Below are positions 1 through 8,585 of a stretch of 64,000 nucleotides of DNA, piece after piece. The position numbers and the translations under genes are program-made. A model generated the notes under the pieces. It made no database searches. It was not told the origin of the DNA and saw only the letters and a list, made by a program, of their open reading frames with translations. Source of the stretch: JAJTFW01 sp964534995 (GTDB taxonomy: Bacteria > Bacteroidota > Bacteroidia > AKYH767-A > OLB10); NCBI GenBank assembly GCA_964534995.1, contig CAZHSC010000001.1, positions 81,013 to 145,012 on the forward strand, in the 5' to 3' direction. Position 1 is the first letter of the stretch; each line of letters begins with the position of its first letter.

Positions 1-430
1 AGGTTTTACCGCCGTCTTCTGATTTGTAAACACCATCGCCATAAGCTACGCTGCGCTGGTTGTTATTTTCGCCGGTGCCCACCCAAACGATATTTGTATT
101 CTTGGCATCAATCGTAACACATCCTATGGAATAGGATCCTTCCTTGTCGAAAACCGGCTGATAGGTTATTCCGGCGTTGATGGTTTTCCAAACACCTCCG
201 GATGCCGCAGCCACGTAGTATTCATTTATATTATTTGGATTTACTTCAATGTCGGCGATGCGGCCGGAAGTAAGTGCGGGACCTATGGACCGGAAGGTGA
301 GTCCATCAAAAGTCTGGGTTTTAAAAGGGCCTTCTTTAACAGCCGCGGCTGTTTCTGTTTTTTTCTTTTGTGCAAGCGAAGGGGATACAATGGAAGTTGC
401 CAGCAGGAGCAGGGTCAGTAATCGTAACAT
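1..430 (-). CDS. Secreted BNR/sortilin-type beta-propeller protein, 5' part only
   Basis: The reverse strand is open from an ATG at 430 to the left edge, so about 143 N-terminal residues are present and the C-terminus is missing. The start is a clear Sec signal peptide (MLRLLTLLLLATSIVSPSLA, then QKKK). After it comes a first propeller blade with the phrase FRSIGPALTSGRIADIEVNP, then ASGGVWKT, WVGTGE and GVYKSEDGGKT. This order (GGVWKTxNAG, VGTGE, SxDGG) is typical of the VPS10/sortilin-like and BNR-repeat proteins of Bacteroidota, often annotated as glycosyl hydrolase or photosystem II stability factor-like. These are large exported proteins whose substrates are mostly unknown. An AT-rich stretch upstream reads TATTTTTA, one mismatch from the Bacteroidota -7 box. 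The family call is good; enzymatic activity cannot be judged from this fragment. Confidence 0.8.
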   Translation of the reverse strand, partial: MLRLLTLLLLATSIVSPSLAQKKKTETAAAVKEGPFKTQTFDGLTFRSIGPALTSGRIADIEVNPNNINEYYVAAASGGVWKTINAGITYQPVFDKEGSYSIGCVTIDAKNTNIVWVGTGENNNQRSVAYGDGVYKSEDGGKT

Positions 431-623
431 TTGATAGCTAATATTATTTGGACAATAAAAATAGCGGATAACATCATTGGAAGAATGAAATTACGACCAC
501 TTTGATTAAAAAACCGACAAACCGCCGGTGGAATCATATATTGCATTGCAAATGGTAAGTATTTATTGATGCAGGAGTCCTCTTTGTAAAAGTGAAATGT
601 ATGTCAGGGCACAGTAAAGGTGA

Positions 624-1244
624 TTATTTCATTAAAAGAAAGGCATCCACGGTTTTAACAAGTTCCTGAAAGGTCTCGCTTTCATTTTCCCTCATCGGAA
701 ATCCTTCGGTTGTCATCAGTATTTCATTGTTGCCATTCACAAAGAAGGAGGTGGGATAGGCGGAAACGCCCATTAACCGGGATAGCGTGTAACATTGCGG
801 AGTGTATCCATTCACATTATTTTCGGGGCACTCCGGAAGTATCTCATATTGTATTTGCCGGGTTTTATACTTCGCCAGCAGTGCGCTGTGATCGGAGGTG
901 TCGGCAGAGTTCAGAAAGCGGAGTTGCGAGGGAGCATGAGGGGCAACCGCAAGTATCTGAAAGGGCTTGTCTTTAAAGTGTTCCTGCAGTTTATTTAAAA
1001 CCGGAATTTCTTTCATGCAGGGAGCGCACCCGATGTAGAAGAACGTGATAAGTGTGAGTTTATCTTTAAAGTAAGTACTGTCTATCGTTTTTGATTGCAG
1101 CGTTTTTCCGCTCAGGGCCGGCAATTTAAAACCGGATTGTGCCATCAGGGGAGCCGGAGGTAGATGGCAAAGGAAAAACAGCAGCAGGCTTGCCGCAATA
1201 TACCGGCAAGTGGAAGTATAGAGGACCATATCGTATCTGATCAT
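624..1244 (-). CDS. TlpA-like thioredoxin-family protein, exported
   Basis: A 206-residue protein with a hydrophobic N-terminal export segment (about residues 15-35, ending near LMAQ) followed by a thioredoxin fold. The redox motif is GCAPC (Cys73 and Cys76), directly followed by MKEIPVLNKL as in TlpA/ResA/AhpC-TSA proteins, and the cis-proline loop is seen as SAYPTSFFV. Proteins of this group act outside the cytoplasm, reducing or oxidising disulfides of cytochromes and envelope proteins. Two further cysteines (in PECPEN and TPQCYT) lie between the active site and the cis-proline loop and could form a second disulfide. The ATG at 1244 is chosen; an ATG five codons later (1229) is also possible. 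A -7-like box (GATATTTG on the reverse strand, 1256-1263) precedes it. The gene stands alone. Confidence 0.8.
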   Translation of the reverse strand: MIRYDMVLYTSTCRYIAASLLLFFLCHLPPAPLMAQSGFKLPALSGKTLQSKTIDSTYFKDKLTLITFFYIGCAPCMKEIPVLNKLQEHFKDKPFQILAVAPHAPSQLRFLNSADTSDHSALLAKYKTRQIQYEILPECPENNVNGYTPQCYTLSRLMGVSAYPTSFFVNGNNEILMTTEGFPMRENESETFQELVKTVDAFLLMK

Positions 1245-1324
1245 GGAGGAGATGGCAAATATCCGTATAAATTAAAAACCCGGCCTTGAAATCAGAGGCC
1301 GTGCCGATGAAATAGATGTAACAG

Positions 1325-1424
1325 CTACTTCAATTTTATCATTTTCTGATGCGATAGCACAGTTCCGTTTTTCAGGACAGCAAGCAGGTACTGACTGGTA
1401 AAGGCCCATCTTCGCGTTAGACAT
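1325..1424 (-). pseudogene. Remnant of a T9SS type A C-terminal sorting domain
   Basis: Between the thioredoxin-like gene and the MFS gene the reverse strand encodes a tail that reads FTSQYLLAVLKNGTVLSHQK followed by MIKLK and a TAG stop at 1325-1327. The pattern YLL-V-NG-(x)n-QKMIK-stop is the usual last strand of T9SS type A sorting domains. Upstream the frame is broken by a TAA after a few more codons, and the neighbouring frames carry only scrambled pieces (IGKFNV; NAKMGLYQ). So the body of the gene is gone and only the last 25-30 codons remain recognisable. It lies beyond the 3' end of the MFS gene on the same strand. Chance resemblance is possible because the stretch is short. Confidence 0.5.
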
Positions 1425-1475
1425 TAAATTTTCCGATGAGTTGTTGAAAGCTATCCTGCTTCAGCCGTAAGCAAG

Positions 1476-2693
1476 TTATTTTTTAAGCCTGCCGGAAAGG
1501 GTTTTCCACGCGAGAAGACCGCTGAGTGCAATCAGCATTGACCCTGCGAAGAAGGCAGCTCCCGGAAAGTAAAAGGGTGCATTTTTTCCTGTGAAAAATG
1601 AAAAAAGTGAAGTCATTAACGGTGGACCAAAAATAGAGGTAATACTGATCAGACTGGTGAGGGCTCCCTGTAACTCTCCCTGCTCATTGGGTGGCACCTG
1701 GTTGGAGATAATACCCTGTAACGATGGGCCGGCAATTCCTCCCAGGCAATAGGGAATCAGAAATGCAAACATCATCCACCCCTCCGTGCTGAAGGTGAAC
1801 AACAGCAAGCCGATGGAATACAGCAACAAGCCGGTATATATCGACCTGTGGGCACCCAGCTTTGGGGTGATGATGCGTATCAGGCCCCCTTGTACAATGG
1901 CCACACATAAGCCCGCCATCCCTAATGAATATCCTACCATCTTTTCGTCCCAGCCAAAACGTTCAATGGTAAAATAAGTCCAGGTGCTTTGTACTGCATG
2001 GGCTGCAATGTAAATGAGTACAAGAGAAGAAATGAGACCCATAATGACAGGATAGCGTTTAAGCCGCGCCAGGGAACCGAAGGGATTCGCACGCCGGATT
2101 TCAAATTTTCGCCGGTTTTCTTTTCGCAGCGATTCCGGGAGTATCAGGAATCCATATATCCAGTTTAGTAAAGTTAATGCTGCGGAGAAGATAAACGGAA
2201 CGCGTGAACCATATTGACCCAGTAATCCGCCAAGTACCGGACCAATGATAAAGCCTATGCCGAATGCCATACCGATGATGCCGAAGTGCTGTGCCCTTTT
2301 CTCCGGAGGACTAACATCAGCAATATATGCGGAAGCCGTGGTGATGCTTGCGCCGGTAACTCCCGATAGCAATCGCCCGATAAACAACCATTCAATGGAG
2401 GGCGCGAAGGCCAGGAAAAGGTAATCGATGCCAAAGCCAAACAATGAAAACAACAATACGGGACGGCGCCCGTAGCGGTCACTCAATCCTCCTAAAAGCG
2501 GTGAAAATAAAAACTGCATGCCGGCATAGGCAAACATAAGCCAGCCCCCAAAGTTGGCGGCCTGGCTGAGGCTGCATCCGGTCAATTCCCTGATCAGTGC
2601 AGGGGTAACCGGGATAATAATTCCTAAACCGATGATGTCGGTCAGCAGCGTAATAAAGATAAATACCAATGCGGGTTTATTTTTATTTTTCAT
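1476..2693 (-). CDS. MFS drug/proton antiporter, TetA-like
   Basis: A 405-residue polytopic protein with the layout of 12-TM DHA1/TCR-type exporters. It has TDIIGLGIIIPVTP in TM1, motif A as GGLSDRYGRRPVL in loop 2-3, and the TM5 antiporter motif region GIGFIIGPVLGGLLG. These are the hallmarks of tetracycline-resistance-type (TetA/TCR) antiporters, but the Bacteroidota members mostly have unknown substrates, so tetracycline export should not be assumed. I start at the ATG at 2693. An upstream in-frame TTG (2708) would add five codons but overlaps a -7-like sequence (reverse strand GATATTTG, 2706-2713). It is divergent from the tail-fibre-like gene, with about 120 bases between them that must hold both promoters. 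No local regulator is present. Confidence 0.85.
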   Translation of the reverse strand: MKNKNKPALVFIFITLLTDIIGLGIIIPVTPALIRELTGCSLSQAANFGGWLMFAYAGMQFLFSPLLGGLSDRYGRRPVLLFSLFGFGIDYLFLAFAPSIEWLFIGRLLSGVTGASITTASAYIADVSPPEKRAQHFGIIGMAFGIGFIIGPVLGGLLGQYGSRVPFIFSAALTLLNWIYGFLILPESLRKENRRKFEIRRANPFGSLARLKRYPVIMGLISSLVLIYIAAHAVQSTWTYFTIERFGWDEKMVGYSLGMAGLCVAIVQGGLIRIITPKLGAHRSIYTGLLLYSIGLLLFTFSTEGWMMFAFLIPYCLGGIAGPSLQGIISNQVPPNEQGELQGALTSLISITSIFGPPLMTSLFSFFTGKNAPFYFPGAAFFAGSMLIALSGLLAWKTLSGRLKK

Positions 2694-2752
2694 CTGATGT
2701 GATTGCAAATATCAGTTAAAAGCGATCATCACCTGATTGTTGAAAAAAATTG

Positions 2753-2782
2753 TTGCTTTTAAAATTCTTTATGTTTAGTTTG
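2753..2782 (+). promoter_or_regulatory. Probable promoter of the tail-fibre-like gene
   Basis: TTG at 2753-2755, a 19-base spacer and TTAGTTTG at 2775-2782 match the Bacteroidota -33/-7 pattern (TTG, TAnnTTTG) with one mismatch, about 31 bases before the ATG at 2814. Confidence 0.45.
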
Positions 2783-2813
2783 CGCTTTATAACATTTTAA
2801 AAACACACTGATC

Positions 2814-4502
2814 ATGAAAAAGCTACTATTTACGCTACTGACCGGAGGTTTGATGACATTTTCGTTTCAAACGAATGCTCAAAGCTGGTTGTTGAATGGA
2901 AATGCGGGTACCAATTCCGCGACAGATTTTATTGGTACTTCCGATAATAATCCGCTAAAAATTAAAACGAATAACCAGGTAAGGATGCTGATTAAATCAA
3001 ATGGTTTTGTTGGCATTGGTACGCAAACTCCTGCGTCCCGACTGCATGTTAACGGAGATATCACGGCCACAGGTGGAAATTCTACCAACTGGAATGCTGC
3101 TTACAGTTGGGGCAATCACGCGCTGGCAGGTTACCTGACTTCCTTTACGGAGCAGGATCCACAGGTGGGAACCATTCTTACCAATTATGTCCCTAAATGG
3201 GATGGTTCCGCATTAAACTCCAGTAATTTGTTTAACTCAGGAAATAATTTTGGATTTAATACAAGTTCAATGATTGGATCTTCCAACATGGTTGTTCAGA
3301 GTCCTAATGCAAGCGGTTATGGCGGGATGTATATTAATCAGGCAGGTGCTTCTCTTAAGCCATTTTACGGATACGCCGTAAACGGTATAGGATCCTGCTG
3401 GACTTATTATGACCAAACCAGTTCCAGCTGGAGAGTGTACAACGGTGGTGACAGGATCACCGTAGACAACCTGGGTTATGTGGGTATCGGTACTACCACT
3501 CCCGCTTATTTCCTCGATATACAGGCAGGCTCCGCAACACGGGGATTAAACGTGGTGTCGAATGTAAGCGGCTCATCGGGGCATATTATCAATTTCGAGC
3601 GTACACAAGTTCCGTCTTCCGCCAACGATATTCTTCAGATTACCGTACCTGCAGGTTCTCCCAACGATTTCCAGTTTATCGAAGCCGATGTAGCGGGGAG
3701 TAATCGATTTCAGGTAAATGGAGATGGAAGTGTGGGCATCGGAATCAGTACAGCTTCAAATACCCGGCTGAATGTGGATGGCACCAACGCTGCCAATAGA
3801 AAATTGTACGGTATTTACGCCAATGCGGATAGTGCAACCTCCAGTTCAAGGGCCATATTTGGTGAGTACCTGGGCGCTACCTCAGATGGTATGGGTGTTT
3901 ATGGAAAATCCAATGTTACTCCCGGTAATGGCTATGGGGTTTATGGTGAAGCGGGATATATTGGGGTAAGGGGAGTTGCTGCAGCAAGCACTTATACCGG
4001 TTCAGCTTATGGAGTGTATGGTTCTGCCAGCGGTACTGCCGGCACCAGAATCGGCGTATATGGTTCCGCATCGGGTGGTAGTGTAAATAACTGGGGAGGA
4101 TATTTCGCGACGAAAGTGTATGCCACTGAATTAAGAGTGGGTGGCACCGGTGGTGCTACAGGCTATGCGCTGGCGGTGAATGGCAAAGCCATCGCCGAAG
4201 AAGTGAGGGTGGAGTTGAGTGCATCCTGGCCGGATTATGTATTTGATGAGAATTACAGTCTGATGCCTATCGATCAACTGAAAGAGGAAATTGCAAGTAA
4301 TAAACACCTGCCCGGCATTCCCAGCGCTGCCGTGATGGAAGCACAGGGAGGAATTGACCTCGGAAGTATGCAGACTAAGATTGTGGAAAAAGTGGAAGAG
4401 TTGACGCTGTATATTATTCAACTGAAAGAGCAGAATGATAAGTTGCAGCAATCTAACACGGAACTGCTGCAACGTCTTGAGAAACTGGAAAACAATAAAT
4501 AA
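2814..4502 (+). CDS. Exported tail-fibre-like protein with C-terminal coiled coil
   Basis: A 562-residue protein starting with a signal peptide (MKKLLFTLLTGGLMTFSFQT, cleavage near NAQS). The body contains recurrent segments of the form VGIGTxTPAxxLxV (starting near residues 66, 224 and 308), each followed by beta-prone, Gly/Ser/Asn-rich sequence; these are typical of trimeric fibre proteins. The C-terminus carries a module widespread in Bacteroidota (WPDYVFDENY, then HLPGIPSA) and ends in a Leu/Gln-rich coiled coil (about residues 520-562). Such proteins are usually annotated as tail fibre or hypothetical proteins. No T9SS sorting domain and no classic S74 catalytic SD-RLK motif were seen. 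No phage genes lie nearby, so a surface fibre is more likely than a phage part. The metalloprotease gene starts 28 bases downstream, which suggests co-transcription. Confidence 0.7.
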   Translation: MKKLLFTLLTGGLMTFSFQTNAQSWLLNGNAGTNSATDFIGTSDNNPLKIKTNNQVRMLIKSNGFVGIGTQTPASRLHVNGDITATGGNSTNWNAAYSWGNHALAGYLTSFTEQDPQVGTILTNYVPKWDGSALNSSNLFNSGNNFGFNTSSMIGSSNMVVQSPNASGYGGMYINQAGASLKPFYGYAVNGIGSCWTYYDQTSSSWRVYNGGDRITVDNLGYVGIGTTTPAYFLDIQAGSATRGLNVVSNVSGSSGHIINFERTQVPSSANDILQITVPAGSPNDFQFIEADVAGSNRFQVNGDGSVGIGISTASNTRLNVDGTNAANRKLYGIYANADSATSSSRAIFGEYLGATSDGMGVYGKSNVTPGNGYGVYGEAGYIGVRGVAAASTYTGSAYGVYGSASGTAGTRIGVYGSASGGSVNNWGGYFATKVYATELRVGGTGGATGYALAVNGKAIAEEVRVELSASWPDYVFDENYSLMPIDQLKEEIASNKHLPGIPSAAVMEAQGGIDLGSMQTKIVEKVEELTLYIIQLKEQNDKLQQSNTELLQRLEKLENNK

Positions 4503-4530
4503 AACGGTTAAACCAAAAAATTCCTTTCAC

Positions 4531-6318
4531 ATGAAAAACAATTCAAAAAAGGGGATGTTGGTTGTCAACGGATTTCCACTGCTGTTATTACTGTTGCTTA
4601 CCGGCTTCAGTGCCAGCGCAGGGGAATTTATCCGTTACCTGAACCGTCCCCCACTCAATGAAAAACAGCGGCATCACGCAGAGGTCCTGATTCACGATAA
4701 AACAACCGCCGCTTATTGGTACGTGGAAGCTGACGCGCAGATGATAAAAGGGAAAACCGGGGAATTGTCATTCAGACTGCCCGACAATACCCTCATCGAA
4801 GTGCGTGAAATGGTGTATAATAACTCTTTCGCCTCCATGGTTTCAGGCTCCGGAAAATTCGAACCGGGCGGAGACTTCATCGTTACCGAACACAATGGCA
4901 TGATTACATCCCGCATCGGGAATAATGAATTCAGCTATATGATGTATCCCCTTTCAGGTGATGTACATATACTCTTGCTTCTTAACGTGAATGCCTTCCC
5001 TAAAGATGAATCCGATGAAGGATACCGGCATATGTTGAACGAGGGGCAAAAGGTGAAGGACAGACGTCATATAGATCCTGAAACCGGGGAGGAAGTACTG
5101 GATGGCTCTCCGGAGGCGGGAAACTGTAAAGTAAGATGCCTGGTGGCCTATACCGATGATGTAGGTGCTGCCCTGGCGGATCCCATTGGATTTGCCGAAT
5201 CGTGTATTGCCGCCAATAATACCGCCTTCACCAACAGCAATGTTAACTTTCAGGTTGAACTGGCCTGTGCTTTCGAAACGGTTTATGCCGAAAGCGGAAA
5301 TTCAGGTACCGATAAAACTAATTTTCGTAATAATGGCGACGGTGTGATGGATGATGTTTTTGACTGGCGTACCTATTATGATGCGGATCTGTGTCACTTG
5401 CTGGTGAACAGCCTTTCCAACGGTTGCGGCGAAGCATGGGCCGTTTCAGTTTCCGTATATGCCGATGCATTTTGTGTAACAGATCGTACCTGCGCCGTTG
5501 GTAATCTTACTTTTCCCCATGAGTATGGTCACTTGTATGGATGCCGCCATGATGTGTTTGTGGATAATACAAATACTCCCTATGCCTATGGACATGGAAA
5601 AACGGTTACGGGCAATTACCGTACGGTGATGGCATATTCCGATGCCTGTGGGGCTTCCGGCTGCCCACGGGTTGCTTATTTTTCCAATCCCTCTGTTACA
5701 TACAATGGAGTATCAACAGGAACTTCCGGAGTGGCAGATAACGAAAGCGCCAGCGAAGCTTCCCGTGTGGCCATCAGCGGCCTGGAGAGTTCCCAAACAA
5801 ATAAATCATTTATAGCATGGACCCACAATGATGGTGAATTTGGTGATGTGCTGGCTTTGACCAGTGTAAGTAATTCAACCACCTATGTTATGCAGAGCGG
5901 TTCGGAAGTGGTTTGGCGTGCGGGTACCAGTCATACGCTGAATCCGGGCTTCTGGGCAATGAGCGGCTCGAAGTTTATTACCATGTTCGACAATTGTACA
6001 CCGCTGACCCTTGCCGGACCGGCAAATGAAAAGGTACAGCAACAAGAGGGTAATGCTTCCACACAGGTGCGTGTTCAGCCCAATCCTTTCAGCCATCGCT
6101 TTGATGCCATCGCTGAATTAAAGGAAGAAGGCCAGCTCAGGATGGACCTGCTGGATGCTACCGGAAAATTGTTGCAGGTGATTACCGATCAGAATGACAT
6201 GGCAACAGGTCTTCACCGGTTTTCGGTGGACATGAACGATAAGGCAGATGGAATTTACTTCCTGCTGGTTCGTACCGGAAAGGAATCAAAAACACTAAGA
6301 ATTATTAAATCGGAATAA
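4531..6318 (+). CDS. Secreted metzincin (reprolysin/M12B-like) metalloprotease with T9SS sorting domain
   Basis: A 595-residue protein from the ATG at 4531; the frame is open further upstream, but that part overlaps the preceding gene. There is an N-terminal signal segment (PLLLLLLLTGFSASAGE). The zinc site is HEYGHLYGCRHD at residues 330-341, an exact HExxHxxGxxHD metzincin motif, and the Met-turn follows at TVMAYSDACG. Cysteines flanking the site suggest disulfides in the mature enzyme. The last 80 residues form a T9SS type A sorting domain (VQPNPFSHRF, then DMNDKADGIYFLLVRTG, ending KTLRIIKSE). The region between the signal and the catalytic domain is probably a propeptide. The protein should therefore cross the outer membrane by T9SS and act on extracellular proteins; the substrate is unknown. 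A hairpin terminator follows directly. Confidence 0.88.
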   Translation: MKNNSKKGMLVVNGFPLLLLLLLTGFSASAGEFIRYLNRPPLNEKQRHHAEVLIHDKTTAAYWYVEADAQMIKGKTGELSFRLPDNTLIEVREMVYNNSFASMVSGSGKFEPGGDFIVTEHNGMITSRIGNNEFSYMMYPLSGDVHILLLLNVNAFPKDESDEGYRHMLNEGQKVKDRRHIDPETGEEVLDGSPEAGNCKVRCLVAYTDDVGAALADPIGFAESCIAANNTAFTNSNVNFQVELACAFETVYAESGNSGTDKTNFRNNGDGVMDDVFDWRTYYDADLCHLLVNSLSNGCGEAWAVSVSVYADAFCVTDRTCAVGNLTFPHEYGHLYGCRHDVFVDNTNTPYAYGHGKTVTGNYRTVMAYSDACGASGCPRVAYFSNPSVTYNGVSTGTSGVADNESASEASRVAISGLESSQTNKSFIAWTHNDGEFGDVLALTSVSNSTTYVMQSGSEVVWRAGTSHTLNPGFWAMSGSKFITMFDNCTPLTLAGPANEKVQQQEGNASTQVRVQPNPFSHRFDAIAELKEEGQLRMDLLDATGKLLQVITDQNDMATGLHRFSVDMNDKADGIYFLLVRTGKESKTLRIIKSE

Positions 6319-6334
6319 GCGTACATATTGAAAC

Positions 6335-6368
6335 AAAAAAAGGCAACCATTAACGGGTTGCCTTTTTT
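6335..6368. terminator. Bidirectional intrinsic terminator
   Basis: The stem GGCAACC (6342-6348) pairs with GGTTGCC (6356-6362), flanked by an A-run on the left and a T-run on the right. It lies between the convergent protease gene (+) and DUF1579 gene (-) and can serve both. Confidence 0.85.
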
Positions 6369-6390
6369 GTTTCTGAGCATTTCATTTACC

Positions 6391-7050
6391 TCACCGTGAC
6401 ATACGTATCTCCATGGATTTATATTCTTTACCACCGTGAGGGGTATTGTACATTTCTATATAATGCTCGTTTACATCTTTTACAAAATACAGCTCACGCA
6501 CTTTCATCATTTTTCCGCTTACAGGGTCGGTTTGTTCACCAATAAATTCAATCGCACCCAGTTTTGGATTATAAGTACCCGTACTCATGATAATCCCTGT
6601 ACCCATATTATCAATCCACGTAGATACATATTTTTTTAATGTGTTGTCATATCCGGTAATGCTGATCCCCTGAAAGGGCATTCCATTGAAGTCTCCCTGC
6701 GTAACCGCTTCCTGGTAACGGCCGTCTAAAATCATACGGATGGCACAGGAAGCCATATTTACGCTGGGGCCGGCATCCGGCTGCATCCACATTTTAATTT
6801 CAGATTTCCATTCTCCTTCATAGCTTGCAAGCTTTGCATGCTCTTCGCCGGGCGTGGCGAATTCCGCCCATTTTTTATCAATTTCTGCCTGGTCCATCAC
6901 CGGAGTCACTTCTTTTTTAGGCTCAGTTAATTTTTTAGGTTCGGCTACCTGTTTTGTTGCTGCCGGTTTGGCAGGAACCGTTTTCTTCGTTTGTGCAAAT
7001 GAACCCGCACATACCAGGGATATGAGCAGGGTCAACATAAGTTTTTTCAT
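6391..7050 (-). CDS. DUF1579 family protein, exported
   Basis: A 219-residue protein with a signal peptide (MKKLMLTLLISLVCAGSFA) and a Lys/Pro/Ala-rich linker to about residue 50. A DUF1579 domain follows, recognisable by YEGEWKSEIKMW, ILDGRYQEAV, FQGISITGYDN and WIDNMGTGI. Members are small secreted or periplasmic beta-barrel proteins of unknown function, resembling lipocalin-type folds. The start at 7050 is preferred over an in-frame ATG at 7083 because a perfect -7 box lies between them and because the signal peptide begins exactly there. It is transcribed alone and converges on the protease gene across a shared terminator. Confidence 0.85.
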   Translation of the reverse strand: MKKLMLTLLISLVCAGSFAQTKKTVPAKPAATKQVAEPKKLTEPKKEVTPVMDQAEIDKKWAEFATPGEEHAKLASYEGEWKSEIKMWMQPDAGPSVNMASCAIRMILDGRYQEAVTQGDFNGMPFQGISITGYDNTLKKYVSTWIDNMGTGIIMSTGTYNPKLGAIEFIGEQTDPVSGKMMKVRELYFVKDVNEHYIEMYNTPHGGKEYKSMEIRMSR

Positions 7051-7071
7051 GGATGTGAATAATTGAGAGGA

Positions 7072-7079
7072 CAAATATA
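7072..7079 (-). promoter_or_regulatory. -7 promoter box of the DUF1579 gene
   Basis: The reverse strand reads TATATTTG, a perfect TAnnTTTG, with TTTC 18 bases upstream as a weak -33. It sits 21 bases before the ATG at 7050, inside the frame extension that would start at 7083. Confidence 0.6.
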
Positions 7080-7145
7080 CCATAATCAGGGATCCTTGAA
7101 ACCCCGTCGCTGACCGGTGCCTTTTCCGCGGGAGATATGAATGTA

Positions 7146-7490
7146 TTATTCTTCCTGTATATAACCTTCAGCCAGTTTCTTCGGGGCAACGAAGCAGTAA
7201 GCACTGGTGATGGCGTCTTTAAACAGGTCTTTCCTTACCTTCCGGGTATTGATCAGCGTCCAACCGTATTTGCCCCAGGCATTGGGTACCGGGTAAATTA
7301 TCTCTTTGTCAAAGGAGCAAAATACATCCTGGTCAACAGCCGATAAGCGGACACAGGCCCGGTGGTGCTGTAGATTCACGGTAGCGAATATCTTCCCTTT
7401 TACTTTAAATGCTACTTTGTCGAAATGTGGTTCTTCTTTGGTTTCGGCAAATGATAAGGCCAGTTTTCGGATTACCTGAACGGAGATCAT
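7146..7490 (-). CDS. MmcQ/YjbR family protein
   Basis: A 114-residue protein of full family length. It shows the typical order ALSFAETKEEPHFDKVAFKV (substrate-like cleft), KGKIFATV, an acidic or aromatic middle, then GKYGWTLINTRKV and a C-terminal helix ending in a basic stretch. MmcQ/YjbR proteins have a CyaY-like double-wing fold thought to bind DNA, and their cellular role is not settled. The ATG at 7490 lies 16 bases after the cytochrome c stop codon, so both are probably on one mRNA. The family match is good; no specific function is claimed. Confidence 0.85.
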   Translation of the reverse strand: MISVQVIRKLALSFAETKEEPHFDKVAFKVKGKIFATVNLQHHRACVRLSAVDQDVFCSFDKEIIYPVPNAWGKYGWTLINTRKVRKDLFKDAITSAYCFVAPKKLAEGYIQEE

Positions 7491-7506
7491 TGGTCTTCAC
7501 TGAATT

Positions 7507-8478
7507 TTATTGGATGCTTATGAGTACCGGACCCGGATTATTTTTTACCGGTGGCACTGTTTTCAGAAAGCGATAAATTGCCTTCAGGTCGTCATCTGCA
7601 AGCCGGCTGAAAGGTCCCCAGGGCATCATGCTTTCATGAATTACTTTTCCTTTCCTGAATCGCTGAAGAAAATCTTCTTCTGTCCAGTTCGCGAGTTTTC
7701 CGGTAGCAGGATCAGAAGTGATATTAGGGGTTACAAGTTCCATGGCCGGGTTTACCTCACAAGGAATATGGAAGCCGCCGGCATAGGGAATACCGGTATA
7801 CTTGCCTGTTTTCAAATCGCGTTCGGTATGGCACCCTCTGCAGTTTGCCACCGATTCAGCAAGGTATTTACCATATTCAACTGTTGGACCGGGGGTGACG
7901 CTTTTTGGAATTTCAAGAGAAGGGCCAACAGGAACAATGACCAGCGCTTTCAGAATTTTTCCCAGCAGGTTCCATTCTGATTTTGGGACAGAATTCCGTA
8001 CAGGCGCTACCGTACGGAGATAACTGATGATGGCGGTTAAGTCACCGTCACTCAGGTGCTGAAATGGCATAAAATCGGGGAGAGCACGGCCGTCATGTCC
8101 TACGCCATACCGTAAAGAACGAGCGAGCACGGAATCCGGCCAGGCGCCGATACCGGTTTCCCTGTCAGAAGTAATATTATGGGTATACAGCTTTCCGGGT
8201 GGTATGTCAAACAGGTGTCCGCCGGACAGCGGAACGATCTCTCCGCGTTCAATAGATGGAAGTTGCTCGACAGGCGCATGGCAATGCGCGCAATGAGCCG
8301 CGCCATATACCAACTCTTTTCCCCTGTTGATTACGGCTGAATCCTTCACCGCGTGAATGTCGGGATAAGGAGCGTCGAAGGTGCGGTCCTTTCTTACAAA
8401 GACAACAGCCGCGATTAAAAGCAGGATCAGCATAACCGCCAATCCTGTCTTTTTTACAATGTTTTTGAATGTTTTCAT
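7507..8478 (-). CDS. Diheme cytochrome c, membrane-anchored
   Basis: A 323-residue protein with an N-terminal membrane anchor (about residues 11-28) and two c-type haem sites, CAHCH (Cys63, Cys66, His67) and CRGCH (Cys213, Cys216, His217). Each half carries a Met-containing stretch able to give the distal ligand (PDFMPFQHLSD; SMMPWGPFSRLADDD). The two halves look like tandem class I cytochrome domains, as in cytochrome subunits of periplasmic alcohol or sugar dehydrogenases. No dehydrogenase gene is adjacent, so its electron donor is unknown. An AT-rich leader with TATTTTTC, one mismatch from the -7 box, precedes the ATG. The MmcQ/YjbR gene follows after 16 bases. Confidence 0.85.
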   Translation of the reverse strand: MKTFKNIVKKTGLAVMLILLLIAAVVFVRKDRTFDAPYPDIHAVKDSAVINRGKELVYGAAHCAHCHAPVEQLPSIERGEIVPLSGGHLFDIPPGKLYTHNITSDRETGIGAWPDSVLARSLRYGVGHDGRALPDFMPFQHLSDGDLTAIISYLRTVAPVRNSVPKSEWNLLGKILKALVIVPVGPSLEIPKSVTPGPTVEYGKYLAESVANCRGCHTERDLKTGKYTGIPYAGGFHIPCEVNPAMELVTPNITSDPATGKLANWTEEDFLQRFRKGKVIHESMMPWGPFSRLADDDLKAIYRFLKTVPPVKNNPGPVLISIQ

Positions 8479-8585
8479 GTGAATGAATTTGACACATGAA
8501 AAATAATTAATTTATTCAAATACCTGCGCTATCCGGTAAAAACCGGGAAAAACACACCGTCTTTCGTTGGTTCATTTCCGGGAGA

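Noticed and set aside
2694..2708. TTG at 2708 as start of the MFS gene
   Set aside because: It overlaps a -7-like box and an ATG five codons later begins a normal N-terminus.
2814..4502. Prophage tail gene
   Set aside because: No other phage genes are nearby, and similar fibre-like exported proteins are common on Bacteroidota chromosomes.
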